64,000 nt of DNA from NCBI GenBank assembly GCA_037976565.1, contig CP137666.1, positions 2,323,495 through 2,387,494 on the forward strand, written 5' to 3'. The notes beneath the pieces are model-generated. The model was not told the DNA's origin, did no database searches, and saw nothing but the letters and a program-made list of their open reading frames with translations. The stretch comes from Mesocentrotus franciscanus (Eukaryota; Echinodermata; Echinoidea; Camarodonta; Strongylocentrotidae). Positions 13,201 through 28,200 of this stretch are shown here, piece after piece. The position numbers were made by a program, and so were the translations under genes. Each line of letters begins with the position of its first letter. The stretch's first letter is position 1.

Positions 13201-16200
13201 GAAGAAGAAAGGAATAACGTTGCTGATATGATCACTGATGAAATGGTTGAAGAAGTAAATGCAGATATTCTTGCCTACAATGCTGATGTTGGTTCAAGTG
13301 TTCTTGTGAACTATGATGTTGACGAAATGCCAGATATTGTTCCTAATGAAGAACAAATTGTTGATCTTGATGGTTTGGAAGGTGATGGAGATATGGGCAC
13401 TGATACTCATGCCAATAACAAGCTGTTTGGAGATGAGATTTCTCCTGTTCTCAGTACTGAAGTTCAAGCTCCAGTTCCCAACGAGCTTAATCTGTTGGAC
13501 TCCCGAAATGTTGAAAGAACAGAAGATGATGAAGTGTTGGGAGAGAAAGATAATGTTGTTGCAGACATATTATCTGAAAACATGATACTTGAACATAGGG
13601 ATGATCAAGCAAATATTCCAGAAGAGGTTGCCATTTCATTAAGAGAGGATGAATTATCTAGAGATGAAGCAAATGATAGGGATGTCATTGAAGACGAAGA
13701 GAGTGGGTTTAAAGAAGAGGATGATGATGATAATGTTGTTGCTGAAATGCTTGCTGACGATATAACCTTTGAAGAAGGTGAGAGTATGATGAGTACTCCT
13801 GATCTCCTGATTTCTGCAAAGTCTGATTTGAAGGACGATTTCTTTCAGAACATAGGCAATGCAGAACATTCTTCTCCACATGGCAGTGATGATGAGGAAA
13901 ATGCCATCATTGCCAAGGATACTTTTGAGGACCAGCCATCCTCAGAAAGTGATGAGGAGGAATCTAGAGATCAGATCAAAGTTGATGAAGATGGGTTTAT
14001 AGATATTGAAAATGATTGGTCTCCAAATGACATAAAGGTTGAACTGTCCACTGAGCAGTATACTGTCAATGACACCTTGACAATGAACAAGCCATGTGCA
14101 ACAACAGGAACACCTTTGTCACCTCTACCAGAGGAGACAGAGATACCTGAAGAAATAATCAGAAATGTTTCAATGACTAGTACTGAGGATGTATGCATAG
14201 ATTCAACAGAGCAGCTGGAAAGAGAGAATGAAAAGGTCCCCCATAGCCATGAAAGCTATAGTGAGGATGAGGACTGGGAAGAAGTAATCCAAGATCATGA
14301 TGAGAAAGTTGATGTTACCCCTGATGTACCTTCTGTTGATCCTGGGGATGTTGACATTCTTGGTAGTAGTGCTTTTGGTGTTACTCTTTTGGTTTCAAAT
14401 GAGACAGAGAATGGGTCAGATGCAGGTCATGGTGATGATGTCATGGATACCGTAGAGAAGGTTGAAGATGAAATTGCTCCTAGTGCTACAAATAAAACAT
14501 ATGATATCCTTAGTGATGACATTGATGAAGAAATTGAGGAAGAAATAGATCCCACATCAGATGAAGAAAATGAGGCTAATGAAGTAGCCGAAATCGTAGA
14601 TCAGTCTGAAGAAAGCTCCTTCAAATCCCAAGGCAATGAAGAGGTTCAAGTTGATGATAAAATCCCTGTAGGAAAGTATTCAGGTGATCCAGAGGCAGTC
14701 CCAGATTTGCAAAATGAAGAAAATGATCTCTGGAATGAAACGAGGGATGATACAGGGGTTCCTGACAATATTGGTGTCCAAAATGTCCAGAGAACAGAAG
14801 TTGGGGTTAACATGTTTGATCTGTATAATACGGAAGAAGGATCAGAGCATCCCATTAATGAGTCTGGAGCTGAACAGGGCAATGTTGTCGTAGATATGAT
14901 CTCAGAGGAGATTGTACTTGAAAATAGAGGATATGTTGGTGGGTTGATGGGTGATTTAGAGGAAGATTCACGGGATGAAAAAACGGGGGTTAAAGCAGAT
15001 GAAGCTGTTGAGGATTATCTTCAGCAGCAGACTTATCTGGATGAAGATATAGATCTTGATAAATCACAAGAGGGGGAGGGATCAAAAGAGTTGCATGACC
15101 ATGAGAGAGAGCATGAAGTTGAGAGTGAGCATCTTGAGTCAATGGGTAATGATGAAGATGGGTCAGATAAAGACAGTGATAAACCTTCTTGGGATGGGGG
15201 TTACGATAATGAGGGACAGAGTAAATTCATTGAAAGAGATGGGAAACTGTTTGATGAAACATCGCATGCCAGCATGGATTCTGAAAGCTTAGCTGAAGAA
15301 ATGCCTAATGCAAATAACACTCCAGCTATTGCCACAAGCATGCACACAACTGTTAATGACGTTGAGTTAGACCACTCTCAAGCTCAGGAATTAACCCTCC
15401 CAGATGCCAATGCTAATGCCAATGAATCGCCTTCAAATGAACTCATTCTTGGAACGGACAAGAATAGATTGGAAAGAGATGTTGAGGAACGTCCAGAAAA
15501 TGTTGAGATTGACATTGTAGAGGAAGAAATGGTAGTTGCTGCTGTCAGTGCTCCTGTACACAGCAAGTTGAACACAGAATTTGGTGACAAAGAAGAAATT
15601 ACCTCGGAAAATGAAGAGGGGAAGGACTCGGTTCATGATCGAGATGCCAACATATTCTCCTATCCTACCAAGTGGACTGATGAGGACCATGAAACAACAG
15701 ACACCATCTTTCCAAATGCAATGGTCAAAGATATTATAAATGATGACTCGGGTGAAGAAGATGTATCTGAAAAGGATGAGGCGCAGCAAGAGACAAACCT
15801 GGAAGAGGCAAATATTGTACACAGCAAGTTGAACACAGACTTCTATGAAAAAGAAGAAGAAATCACCTCAGAAAATGAAGAGGGGAAGGAATCTATCAAT
15901 GATGGAGATGCCAAAATATTCTCCTATCCTACCATGTGGACTGATAAGGACCATGAAACATCAGACACTACCTTTCCAGATTTGATGGTCAAAGATGTTA
16001 TCAATGATGATTCGGGTGATGATGATCTAAGTGATAAGGATGTGGAGCAGGAAAACATTGAAGTGACAAACGTTGTCTCTAAAACCCTGCAGGACACTGA
16101 CATTGATCAAAGAGATGATGTCATCTGTGCGCAAGTGAGCAGTACCGAACAGAGCATGCCAGAGGGAGACGTATATCATGTGGAGGATGATCCTTACAGT

Positions 16201-19200
16201 CAGCAATCTGCTTATGAGGGAGAGTTCAGCCAGGAAGAAAAAGTTCCAAGATCAGCTCTGGTAGACAAAGTACTTGTCAGAATGTTAGCTGAGGATTTGT
16301 CCGCCAATGAGTATGTACCTAGTGAAGATGAAAATGAAATTGCAGATGATGTGTCTGCAATTCAAAAAGAAGAAACAGAAGAAGACTCTAAGCTATGTGA
16401 GATCAGAGCTGGAAATAATGTTATCAATGAAAATGGTGAATTGGATGCTAAAGATGAGAATGCTGACATAGGTTCAGAGGCTCAAAGTCAAGAAGAAATT
16501 ACCATCAGCAGCCAGGAGGCAAATGTGACAGAGAGTTCTCCTTCAGTATCAGCAGGTGCCATCTATGACAGCAACCAAATGACAGATGATGGTAGTCGAC
16601 AAGACACATCACAGGACCTTGGAGATGGAGTAATGGATAACAGTAGCTCATATGACGTTACAGTTTCTATGAATGATGATATCCTACAGCCAGAAAGTGA
16701 TGCTGAGGATAGCACTCCAGCTAATGACATTGAATCTGAGACAGTTGGGACCCAAGATCTTACAGCAACAGATGCCAGTATAACAGATGTTTCAATAAGT
16801 GAGCAAGATACTAAATCAGATGGTTCAAGCAGTCAGTCCTATCTCGTGGTAGAACCATATGAAAGATTCATCATTTCAGACATAGATGAAGCTGATGAAG
16901 AGAATGAGGGTGGTGGTGGATCAAGAAGTTATCAAGTAACAGAGGAAAAGGATTCTGATCATGTTGTTGAAGACTGGTTTAATACACAGAGTATATCTTC
17001 TGAGTTTGGTGAAGGACTTACAGAAGAGGAAAACAGACAAAAAGAAGCCTATGAAAAATGGGGAGAATCGGTAGAGAACAATCAGATTGAGACATCTGGC
17101 AATGACAAGGATGTTGGAACTGCAGCAGATTCCAGTATCAATGCAGTCATTGAAGAAACACCGATGGTACCTCCAAATGCCAGCCATCTCAATGAAATTC
17201 CGGAAAAAGTTGTTGGCATCTCAAGTACTCAAGTTGAGTCTTCTAGCACCAAGGAGTGGATTCAAGATGGTGTTGAAACAGGAGATGTGGAGAACTCAAG
17301 AGAAGTTTTCCTGCAGGATAAGTACTTTGAAAATTCCTTTGGTGAAGATGTATCAGATGCAGATAGCAATAAGACGGATCAAGAAGGAGAGCTGCCCTCA
17401 GATGACATCAGTTTCAGTGAGGAAAGAGAAGGAGAAACACATAAAGCCATAGACACCACTTCCACACTTAACCAGGGAAATACAGAAACTGATCCTGATG
17501 AAGAGGCTGTTCGCTCAATGGCAAAAGAATATGTTGACCAAGTTGTCATGGATGCTGCTGTTTCATATAGAATGTCTTCAAATCAGCATGCAATGTCAAA
17601 AGATGAAGACATTGGTTCTACCATGATTCCAGAAGCTACAGCATCTGCCATCTTTGAACAAGCTGCAGAAGAATATATTGGTAATGTTGTGTCCCATGAT
17701 GATGAAGGAGCTCAGCCAAAGATTACAGAGGAATATGTTGAAGGACAAGAGTCTTACAGTGAAGAAGGTATAGATGACATTGCTCCAGAAGTCCTTGTTT
17801 GTAGATATACAGAGCCAAAAGAAACTGCCATGCCTTTCATCATGGAATCAGGAGAGGATCTTGAAGACACAGATGAAGCTAACAATCCTCAAGAGGTAAA
17901 TGGAGACACTGTGACTGCTGTTCCAGATTTAAGTGCTTTAGAGATAATGGAACAAGATAATGTTGTCCGAGAAATTGTACCAGTTGTTGAAAATATGCCA
18001 GTCACAGAAACAGCCATGGCATTTGTAATGGAATCTGAACAGTATGCATCAAGTGATGATGAAGGAGAGGCAGAAAGTCATGACGAAGAAAAAATTACAA
18101 ACGATAGAGAGGAGAATGGACGTGATGACAAATTTTCAACAGTAGCACAGGCAGTTCCACAAGTACGAGTAACTCCTGCTCTTGTGACAGAAGATAGCTC
18201 TGATTCTGAAATATGTTCAGGTGAGAGTGGAGATGTAGGTCAAGAAATTGAACAAATTGGAGCTACTGCAGCAGTTGAGGAGCTGATTGCACCCGTCTCA
18301 CCTTCTGAAGTCCAAACCAATCCAACGAACTTCTACCATTTGAGTAATGATGAGGATGAATTTGATGACACATACTCTGATCTATTGGAAGAGTCCAAGA
18401 AACTTGAGAGTGACATTGACATACTGTCAACTGATGTTACTCCAGAAGTTGATATACACGTGACTTCAGCACATGATGTTGCTGTTATTGAAGATGAAAT
18501 GGGCTCTGAATTCCTCCCACACATTGAGCCATCCATCAGTGAACATACTCAAGATGTGACAGAAGAGAGTGTTCCTTCAGAAGAGGTCATTGTGCCACTT
18601 CAGCAAGTTGAAGTAGAAATGTTGCCTTCCCAAGATTTTGAAGAAGAAGGGCGTGTTCATGGTTCAGGAGATGAAACTTTGAATATTGAGGAAGTAGCAA
18701 GGGAGTTTGTGAATGATGTCATCAAGAGGGCAACTGAAGATTATGTTGAGTCAGGCCATGAAAGTGCATTTGAAGAGCCAAGCAAGAGAGAAGAGGTAGA
18801 AAGAAATATGGTTCAAGAAGAAACAGTACCACATGGTGGAGATAATGATGTATTTGAAGAATATGATCATTTTGATGATTCTAGTATTCCATATCAGAAA
18901 AAGAATGCTGAAGCTACTTCAGCTCAATATTCTCGAGACTACAAGAAGACCGTGAGCCTTGAGGAATCTCTTGTTTCAGGAAATCTTTCAGCTGATTCTG
19001 ATGATGATGGTGAAGGGAGCAGAATCACACGTCCTACAGAGCTACCCCTCCTCACCGCTTCAGGACAAGGACTCCTCACCTCCCCTTCCAAGAAGAGTCG
19101 TCTAGCCACCTCTACACCTGCAGGAATTTCTCCTGGATCTATCTTCCCTGGGGACACACCCGTCAGTCTCTTTACACCAGACTTTGAGAGTGTCGCAAGC

Positions 19201-22200
19201 ACTCCAGGCAGTCTGTCAGACCAAGAGGTAACCCGTGAACACTCACAATATTCACTTCTTTCTGTGTGCCATTGCAAGCATAAAAGTGTGCGTTTTCCTG
19301 TCACTAGTTTCACCTTGCAGTGTAGTTTGCTCATTTCTGCTTGAAACAGTTTAAAAGTAGTGAGAATATTAATACCAGTTTGCAGGTATATCTTTTTATG
19401 AAACAGTACAGAAAAAAATAATTGTACTATCATGCCACCTGCAATTGCCTTCTAGCATGATTTTCTTTCCTTAGCACGATTGGTTGATTGCTGTGAGTTT
19501 GTATTTTTATCTGAACATTTTATCGGGTGCATGAGTACAACTTTTTGTAGTTGCCTTCATTTTCAACTTGTAGCCATTCTTTAAAATCCCCATTTCTGCA
19601 AACCTCTCATCTAGAATGAATCCAATCTATTGCCTTTCACCCTATGTACCGTATGTCCCATGGTGTTTGTTCTGTCAACAAATAAATAATCCAATGAAAC
19701 TCTGCATGCTGTGTCTGTGTCTTCTCTTGGGTGACATTGCGATTGATATGTTCTGATTATACATGTAAGTTCTACATTGAATTGACATGAATCATGCTTT
19801 CATTGTAGCCATACAGTGTTTGTAATTTTTTGTAGCATTGATCACACACATTAGTGGACACGTATCATCAGCACTTGCAAAACATGCAATTCCATTTCAC
19901 AAGTCATGAATTTACATTATGCGATTTCCATCTCTTCCACATCAAAAGATCAAACAATCATAAAAAAGCTCTGTAGTTGTATTGTTTACATTATGCAGCT
20001 CATGAATAGATCATACAGATAGAAATATGGAAGGTTTCTAATTCTTACATCAAATAAAAAGTCATTATAGAATCACTCAGACCACACCTCCATGTACTTG
20101 TACTTCGTTTCACTCATACAGGTATCACAATGCTACAACACTTTAAAATGTAAACATAGTCTTCAAGATGCTGCTTTCCTTTTCTTTCTATTTCTGTTTA
20201 CACTGTATCTTTCCTCTCACTCTTGTATATTTGCAGGGAAAAGGGCACTGCTTGAGCCATTTCTGGGGAAAAACAAACTTTCTTTTGTAATTAAATGTAG
20301 ATGTAGGCATGCTTGTTCTTTGGATGATTGTACAACAATATGCATGCTTTAAAAAGTAATGTTAATGATATGCATGCTTAAGGTATTGTGCAGGAATGAA
20401 ATTAGATTTTTTTTTTTCAAAAACTTTCTAAAAGAAAATATATGCAGTGTCTCTTAAAATACAATGTGAATGACCATATCTCAAATTTAGATTCATTTAT
20501 TTAATATGTGGATCTGTAAGAAAACTTAACGTAAATAAAGCTGCAAATTAAACATTATTGTCTTAAGTATTCAAGTTTTTATAAACTACCAAATTTCAGT
20601 AATAGATAATGTCAATACATTATACTGACCAATGGAACTGTCTGTTTTTAATTTTATGTTTTAATAACTGAATTTCCATCTACTTTTTGTTGGTGCGCCA
20701 GGCTGAAGCATTAGATACAGGAAGTCGTCTCCTTCCAATGTCACCGTTTGACAAGAAGAGCATCTCAGTGGATGAGAGTGTTACCAAGAATCTTGACGAG
20801 GAGTGGGATGAGAAAGAGGCCATCCTTAATGCCATCAGAGCTAAGCAAGAGGTAAGTGATGGTACATGTAGTTAATAGGGGTGAGATGGAGCATGCATCT
20901 TGTGTACCACAGATACCTGGTTGGACACACTCACTGGATGCGAGTCAGAAATGATGATACAAGGCTTGCAAACCCGCATCCTCAGAAAAAATATTCCCTA
21001 TTTATGACTTGTTGGTATTCATCATTCTGTCATGGACAATAGTTTGGAATGGAGAGAAGGTTTGGGGGATTTTGGGTATTTAGTTCCAGTTCATTGTGAC
21101 TCGGCCATGAATCGGAATAGTCTGTTGGTTGAGTCACTTTTCTCCAAGTAATAGATGTCAGTCAGGTTCAAAACCCACTGTTTCCAAGGTTTTTTCTTCT
21201 GATCAGTGATTTTCATTACAGATCAAGTGTATAATTTTAACACTGGGAGTAAGGCCCGTAATTGTTTGCAAATTACACTTAACTTGTATCATTACCTGTA
21301 CAAAGTACAGGTATGTCCAAAGAATGACTAAGTTCTTCCTCTGCATCTCCTTACCTTCTGTCCCTCCAGGAGGCAGAGAGAAGGAACATGCAGCTAGAGG
21401 ATCCAGGCATGCGTCAGATGTCTATGGACTCTGAGGATGCCATGAAGAGCATGCAGGGCGTGCCTGTGGATGATGAATGGCAAGATGATGAATACGCTAG
21501 ACATTCCCTACAAGGAAACAAGAATGGAGCCAAGAAATCAGAAGAGTCGGACTCCTTCTATAGGAGACCTGTGCCTGAGGTATGTGGTAATTCCATCTTC
21601 ACTCCATCTTTTTGATATTTTTTATTTCCATTGTGTTACATCTTGTTATAATAGAGGTTTTACATCTTGTTTAATATAATAGAGGTTTATAATTCCTTAT
21701 CTCTATAATGAATATATTAAATTTTGCATAACAATCTTCACAACGATTGTCCTGGATTTAGCCAAACAGCCATATGAGATGCTCAAGGCCTTAAAGGTAC
21801 TATGTCTCATTTGCAGCCAACATCAAATTCTGTAGAACTTCAGCAGGAATTATGAATATGTCACGTTTGTCCTATCTGTGAAATTTAAACTTCAAGCAGT
21901 GTCCTATTATTCAAATTATGCAAGGAAACCCGTTTACTTTCTAGGCTTCACTATCAGACACTATTGAGTGACTGACTGACTTTTTTTTCTTTGGTTATAA
22001 CATACATAAAATGAGATGTAAAGGTACATGAGCATTTGTCTACATCTATAACCCACTTCTTGTAATGGCCAAAATTAAACTGATTGAATCTTTGCCCAGC
22101 ACAAAATGTACGACCATTCGGTACAAGGGTGTGAAAATCAGACTGTTACTAAACTGATTGCAATCACTAAAGTCGATTTGACAACTAATGCTCGTTATTT

Positions 22201-25200
22201 TTCCACTAAAAGACATTTTCAAGCCCTTTCACTTTGAGCGAAGTTCTAAATTAGTATCATCTTTCAAATGCCGTTGGAATTTAATCTTTTCATTTTTTGG
22301 GCCTGCAAATGGGACATAGTACCTTTAGACACATTTCTTTTAATTGAAAGGCCATTAAGTGATTTGCTATAACCTGTTAAAGAGTAGCAAACAGAAGAAA
22401 AAAATGTCTTGCTTTGGGACATGAATGCTGTTGTAGGGATTCAAATCCAGACCAGTTGATCTGTAGTCAGGTGAAATGTCCACAATACCTTCAAAGCCAA
22501 GGTGTGATCATTAACTTCAGGAATAAAACATGAAATTTATGTTTAGTTATTCAGTGGTTTATGATTCTTCATAATGTAATCTTTTGTCCAGGATGAGCGT
22601 AAAGCTGCTGATGGAGCTGAACACACTGTAACATCTGATGGTGTTGTCTTGCGTGAGAAGAAGCTTACCAGACCCAACACTCTGTTGAACAGACTGAGTG
22701 TACAGAGTGTCAACTCTGTGTTTAGTGAGGGCAGTATTGATCTGGAGAACATCAGTGATGAAGATGAAGCAGAGGCAGAGAAAGCACACAGTCAATGTAA
22801 GAAGTCAAGATAGATAGGCAACATCATCATTTACATTTAATCTCTGTATTCGCATGGCATAGCAAAAGTCAAGTTGTATTCTGAAAACTAGAGAACCTAG
22901 AAGTGTATTAATTCCCTAACATGTATTCTGTTATTGTTATAGTGAGTTCTATAGTAGTACTTTTCAGTAATTCATAGAAGATTTGATGAACAAGGAATGA
23001 AATTTGAAATTTAGTAGACCAAGTAAATGGTTTCATCACAAAATGCATTATCTCAATTTTTATGCAATATTGTCTTTTTGCAATGAAAACTTACATATTG
23101 CTGTTTGATTGACATTGCATTAAAAAACTAAAATGTGCTAATGACAAATGTTCCCTAAAAACATCTTGTGATGGTTTAGACTTGTCAGAGGACATGATGT
23201 TGTGTTTTGCATTGATATCAGTCATCTAAAGCTGAAAGCTTTCAGGAGTACGCTTAGCTTTATATTTCAGAATCAACACTTAATATTTATCCTTTACTCA
23301 TCTCTTAAAGTGTTGAAAGTAGTCATCTTTGTTTTATATTTTTCCTTGACAGCATCCAAGCATGGTGATCCATCAGGAGCTCGACCCAAGGAGAAGAGGA
23401 AGATACGAGCAGAACTGTCTCTCAACCTAGATGATACCATCACATCACAGCACACAGAGGATGGGACCACACCCGCTGTCCTCACCCCTACCAGTACAGA
23501 GATGTCATGGGAAGGTATCTACACATTGTTCCATTCTTTCAGTGAATACATTGTTAAATGTCATGTTCATTTAGGCTATTTTCAGAGGAACAGGGTGGGC
23601 AAATTTATGCTTATACTAGATAATTTTGAATAGACCAGTAAAGATTTACAATAATTTAATTTGTGCTTTATTTTCTGGATTAACTATTATCACCAGTTTA
23701 AGGCTCTTGCATCTAACTTTCAAGTTTGCATTGCTAGAGTCTCCATATTGTTGTTATTATAAGAATTTAAAAGTTTTTCTAGTGCAAGTTGTCAAGTAAT
23801 TTTACACATGATAAACTTCCTTTTCGTAAATGTAGCACTTCTTGACAACTGTATTGTATTTAAATTACATATTTTGTATTGTATGCAAATCAAACTAATC
23901 AGCTATAAATGTAAGTTTACTCTAAATGCAAGCATAGAGTGATAAATGAACTAACCGAATGGTTCTTCTGTTGATGTAGATGATACACCAATGAACAGGG
24001 CAGAACCTATAGAGGAGTACAGCGCTAGGGAAGAGCATGAAGATAGATGGAGATGGAGAAAGGTCAACCTTGGAGGCAAGGACTATACCATTGATATGAA
24101 GGCAATCAATCCATACAAGAAAGTCTTATCTCATGGAGGTAAAGTAGTAAATTATGGGTCTTGCTCTGCTCATTAAAGTCTTTTATTTGGGGACCAGTTC
24201 TTAACCTTAACTACCATGTAGGAACTAGAGAAAGCTCTATTGTTTGTGTGTCAACAGGAATATGGCACCTTGGAAACGCTGTGAAGAATCGTCATGATCA
24301 TCATCATTATCAGTATCGTCATCCTCATCATCATCATAGTCATTATCATCATCATCACCAACTTCATCATCACCATCATCGTCTTCACCATCATTGATCA
24401 TCATCAATTGCATTATTGACAAATACAGTTAGTGGGGGATGTTCCATTCAGTGTAATTGTTTCTTAACCAGCATTAAGAGATATGGGTATAGTTTTATTA
24501 ATCGTGTGCAGAAACACAGATAAATTGTGATAGCATTATACCCATATTCAAATAAAGTACATGTACCAGATTTTTAATTGCTTCAAACATTAATGCAACA
24601 TATGTTGATTTATACAAAAATGATATATACATCTACTTCTTCTTTCTTCTACCAAAAAATATGGAATGTCTCAAAAAGTTTTTTAAAAGAAGAAAAAGAA
24701 AGAAGACTAATCAAATACCTAGAAGGAATTAAGTATGCTGAAGTATTCCATTTTAAAATTTGATACAATTTATCTGTTATCTCAATTTCAGGTTACTATG
24801 GTGAAGGTCTCAATGCCATTATTGTCTTTGCATCCTGCTACCTCCCAGAGAAATCTAAGAAAGATTATACCTACCTAATGAACAACCTCTTCCTCTATGT
24901 GGTGAGCACCTTGGAGCTCCTAGTGGCCCAGGAATACATCATCATCTATTTCCATGGCTCTGCATCCAGTGATAAGATACCCTCACTGGGATGGATGAGG
25001 AAGTGTTACCAGATGATTGATAGAAAGTAAGTGATGTCTTTAAGATTAGAATGAAAGAATGAATAGAAAACTTGTATTAATCTGTATTGTAAGGCAAATA
25101 TAAATAAAAAATATGTCAGTTTTCAGAGAGGGCCTCTCCCTTCTTGCTAATATTAAACAGCAACATGCTGATTTTCCCATCAATTTTTGTTATTGTTAGT

Positions 25201-28200
25201 CATTTGTTTTTCTGCTCTATAATCAACCAATACCTGTATTATGTAAAATATCTCTTCCATGTGAGAAATTCACAAAATTTTGTTCCTTTATCTCAACTTG
25301 ATAGAAAACCAGATCGTAACATATTTTCTGTAAAATTTGCATGTACTATCCTTATATTCTAGCAATTATTGATGATGCAATATCTTGTATTTTGTGAACA
25401 GGTTGAGGAAAAGTCTGAAAGGACTCTACCTTGTACATCCAACTACATGGCTCAAGGCTATTGTTAAACTCACAAAACCTTTCATCAGGTATGTTTTTTA
25501 TTATATCAAATGCATTTTTAATGAAATAAATTTTACCAATAATAGTGAAGAAATAAAGTAATCTTTAATGTCATTATTACAATTAATTTTTTTTATATTA
25601 ATTTTTTAAAAATGTTTTAAAATATTATTTTAATACTAATCTTCATCTGAACAATGCAGGAATAAAGGTTGTAATTGTTACGAGGTTCCAGATGGATTGT
25701 TAATCAATACCCTAGTCTGTACTCGTCACATTATTTAGTTTTCACCCACATATAGTCAAGCTTGAAATGGTTTCTAGAAGATTCAATTTCACAATTCCAT
25801 CTGTAGTGGCTTTTCTTAAGGCCAAAATATACATAAACGAATCCAATGACCGGGGTTAATAGTATATCTGTAAAGCGCTTAGAGACATTGTATTAAGCGC
25901 TATATTATTATTATTACTCTGTTGATTCAATCTGTCTGTTGTTTGTGTTTTGTTTGCATTTGCACAGCGCCAAGTTCAGCAACAAGCTCAAATTTGTCAA
26001 ATCACTTGCCGAGCTGAAGACATTGGTTTCCATGGAGTATGTCTACATACCCGAAGAGGTCAAGAGGTCAGTTTATATTATATATATTATAACGTGAGGG
26101 AAATGGATTCAAATGTTTAATTCTGGAAAGGAGGGGGAGGGGGTAATAGGGACTTGGAAAAATCAAGTTCCAGAAAAAAATATAGATTAAATTGTAATGG
26201 TTTTTAGTTTGATTGGAATGGTGATGGTTATGGTGATAGGGATTATGATTGTGAAGGTATATGTACAGTAGTTGTGATTATAGAATGATGAATGTGATGA
26301 GGATGATGGTGATGATGGGTGGCCTTGATGGTGATGATAGGTGGCCTTGATGGTGATGATGGGTGGCCTTGATTGTGATGATAGGTGGCCTTGATGGTGA
26401 TGATAGGTGGCCTTGATGATGATGATAGGTGGCCTTGATGGTGATGATGGGTGGCCTTGATGGTGATGATAGGTGGCCTTGATGGTGATGATAGGTGGCC
26501 TTGATGGTGATGATAGGTGGCCTTGATGGTGATGATGGGTGGCCTTGATGGTGATGATGGGTGGCCTTGATGGTGATGATAGGTGGCCTTGATGGTGATG
26601 ATGGGTGGCCTTGATGGTGATGATGGGTGGCCTTGATGGTGATGATAGGTGGCCTTGATGGTGATGATGGGTGGCCTTGATGGTGATGATAGGTGGCCTT
26701 GATGGTGATGATGGGTGGCCTTGATGGTGATGATAGGTGGCCTTGATGGTGATGATAGGTGGCCTTGATGGTGATGATAGGTGGCCTTGATGGTGATGAT
26801 GGGTGGCCTTGATGGTGATGATGGGTGGCCTTGATGGTGATGATAGGTGGCCTTGATGGTGATGATAGGTGGCCTTGATGGTAATGATAGGTGGCCTTGA
26901 TGGTGATGATAGGTAGCCTTGATGGTGATGATAGGTGGCCTTGATGGTGATGATAGGTGGCCTTGATGGTGTTGAGGTTGTACTACACATGCTCCAGCCA
27001 CAATTGCTCCGTGTACATTATGTACAAAAAACAATTTCTAAATGTCAACCCTGGACCAAACACTATACCTAACCCTAACCCTAAGCCTAACTTAAAATCC
27101 AATTGCAATCCGTAACATGACCCTATTTCTTTGATGAAATAAAGCCCAGAGCAATTATTGGCAGAGCATATGTTGTAGCAACGGTGTTGATGTTGATGGT
27201 ACTCTTGAATTTGACATTGAAGATGACTATGATGATTCGGCATCAATTTCATAGACATTCTGCTTTAGTCCATCCTCATAAACTATACAAATAATTAAAA
27301 GAAATAAATTGAAGCTCCACAGCTGGCCTTCCCTAAAACTTCTTTGCCCCTTTTCATGGAAGTAGCTTTCTCCCTCTCTCTGTATCTCTTATACAATGAT
27401 ATATCTTCACGTGTATGTAAATTTTTATTTTATCCATAATATACATGTAATTTAATTTTGTTTTCATTCGTCTGCTCTTAATACACAGAGAGGACATCTT
27501 CTTTGAATAGCTTTCTCTGTAAGAAATACATCTTAACACCAACCTTTCCCAACTCTCATTTAAACAACAAAGTAGTGTTTCATAATGAAATGTTCCTGTT
27601 TGTCAAATAAATGTATTTTTACTCCCAACCTGCATTTGTTTGAAGTTACAGTTGCATTGAAGATGTTTTTTCTTAACATGTAATTTTTTTAGAGGAGACT
27701 TTAATAATCATGTTTTATAACAACCTCAACCTGTCCGACTCAATTTGTTGTTCTTGACTTGAATCAGTCTTAAAGTTTTCATGCATGTTCACCTCTATCT
27801 CATAACAATTACATGTAGTACTCAACTTTGTATTCAATGCAGTCACATTGTTGAGATGTGTATAACTGAAAGCATTAGTAATGATTCATTGTGTGTGGTG
27901 TTAATATAGAATGAAATGTACTTATCAAGTACGTACATTGTGTCATAAATGCTTCATTGTAATCTATGATAGTAACTTAGAAATGTGCTGAACAACATTT
28001 TTATGGATCAAAACGTATTTGAAATTCTTTTTTGATGTGACACTGATCAATTTTAAAATTAAAACAATACAACAACAAACAAAAACAGAAAGAAAAAAAA
28101 TCTCAGCAAATGCTGCTATAAAGAGACTTTTATTACATTTATTGGAAATGTCTGTCAAACCTTATAAAAGTATCTTATTTTAATAATAATGAAGCATAGA

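Noticed and set aside
9174..18536. Many antisense and shifted open frames over the giant exon
   Set aside because: They are shadows of a long low-complexity coding region (GAT/GAA-rich codons leave few stops in other frames) and show no family motifs or splice logic.
19228..19344. Continuation of the giant open frame past 19227
   Set aside because: GAG|GTAACC is a good donor in the right phase, and the following codons lose the acidic composition; this is intron read-through.
26305..26970. CRISPR-like regular array
   Set aside because: The units are directly adjacent with no spacers, and the context is a eukaryotic intron; it is a minisatellite.
26187..27034. Minus-strand open frames of over 260 codons rich in His, Pro, Ser and Ile
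   Set aside because: They arise from the 22 bp minisatellite, which has no stop in any minus frame; two frames give the same repeat peptide.
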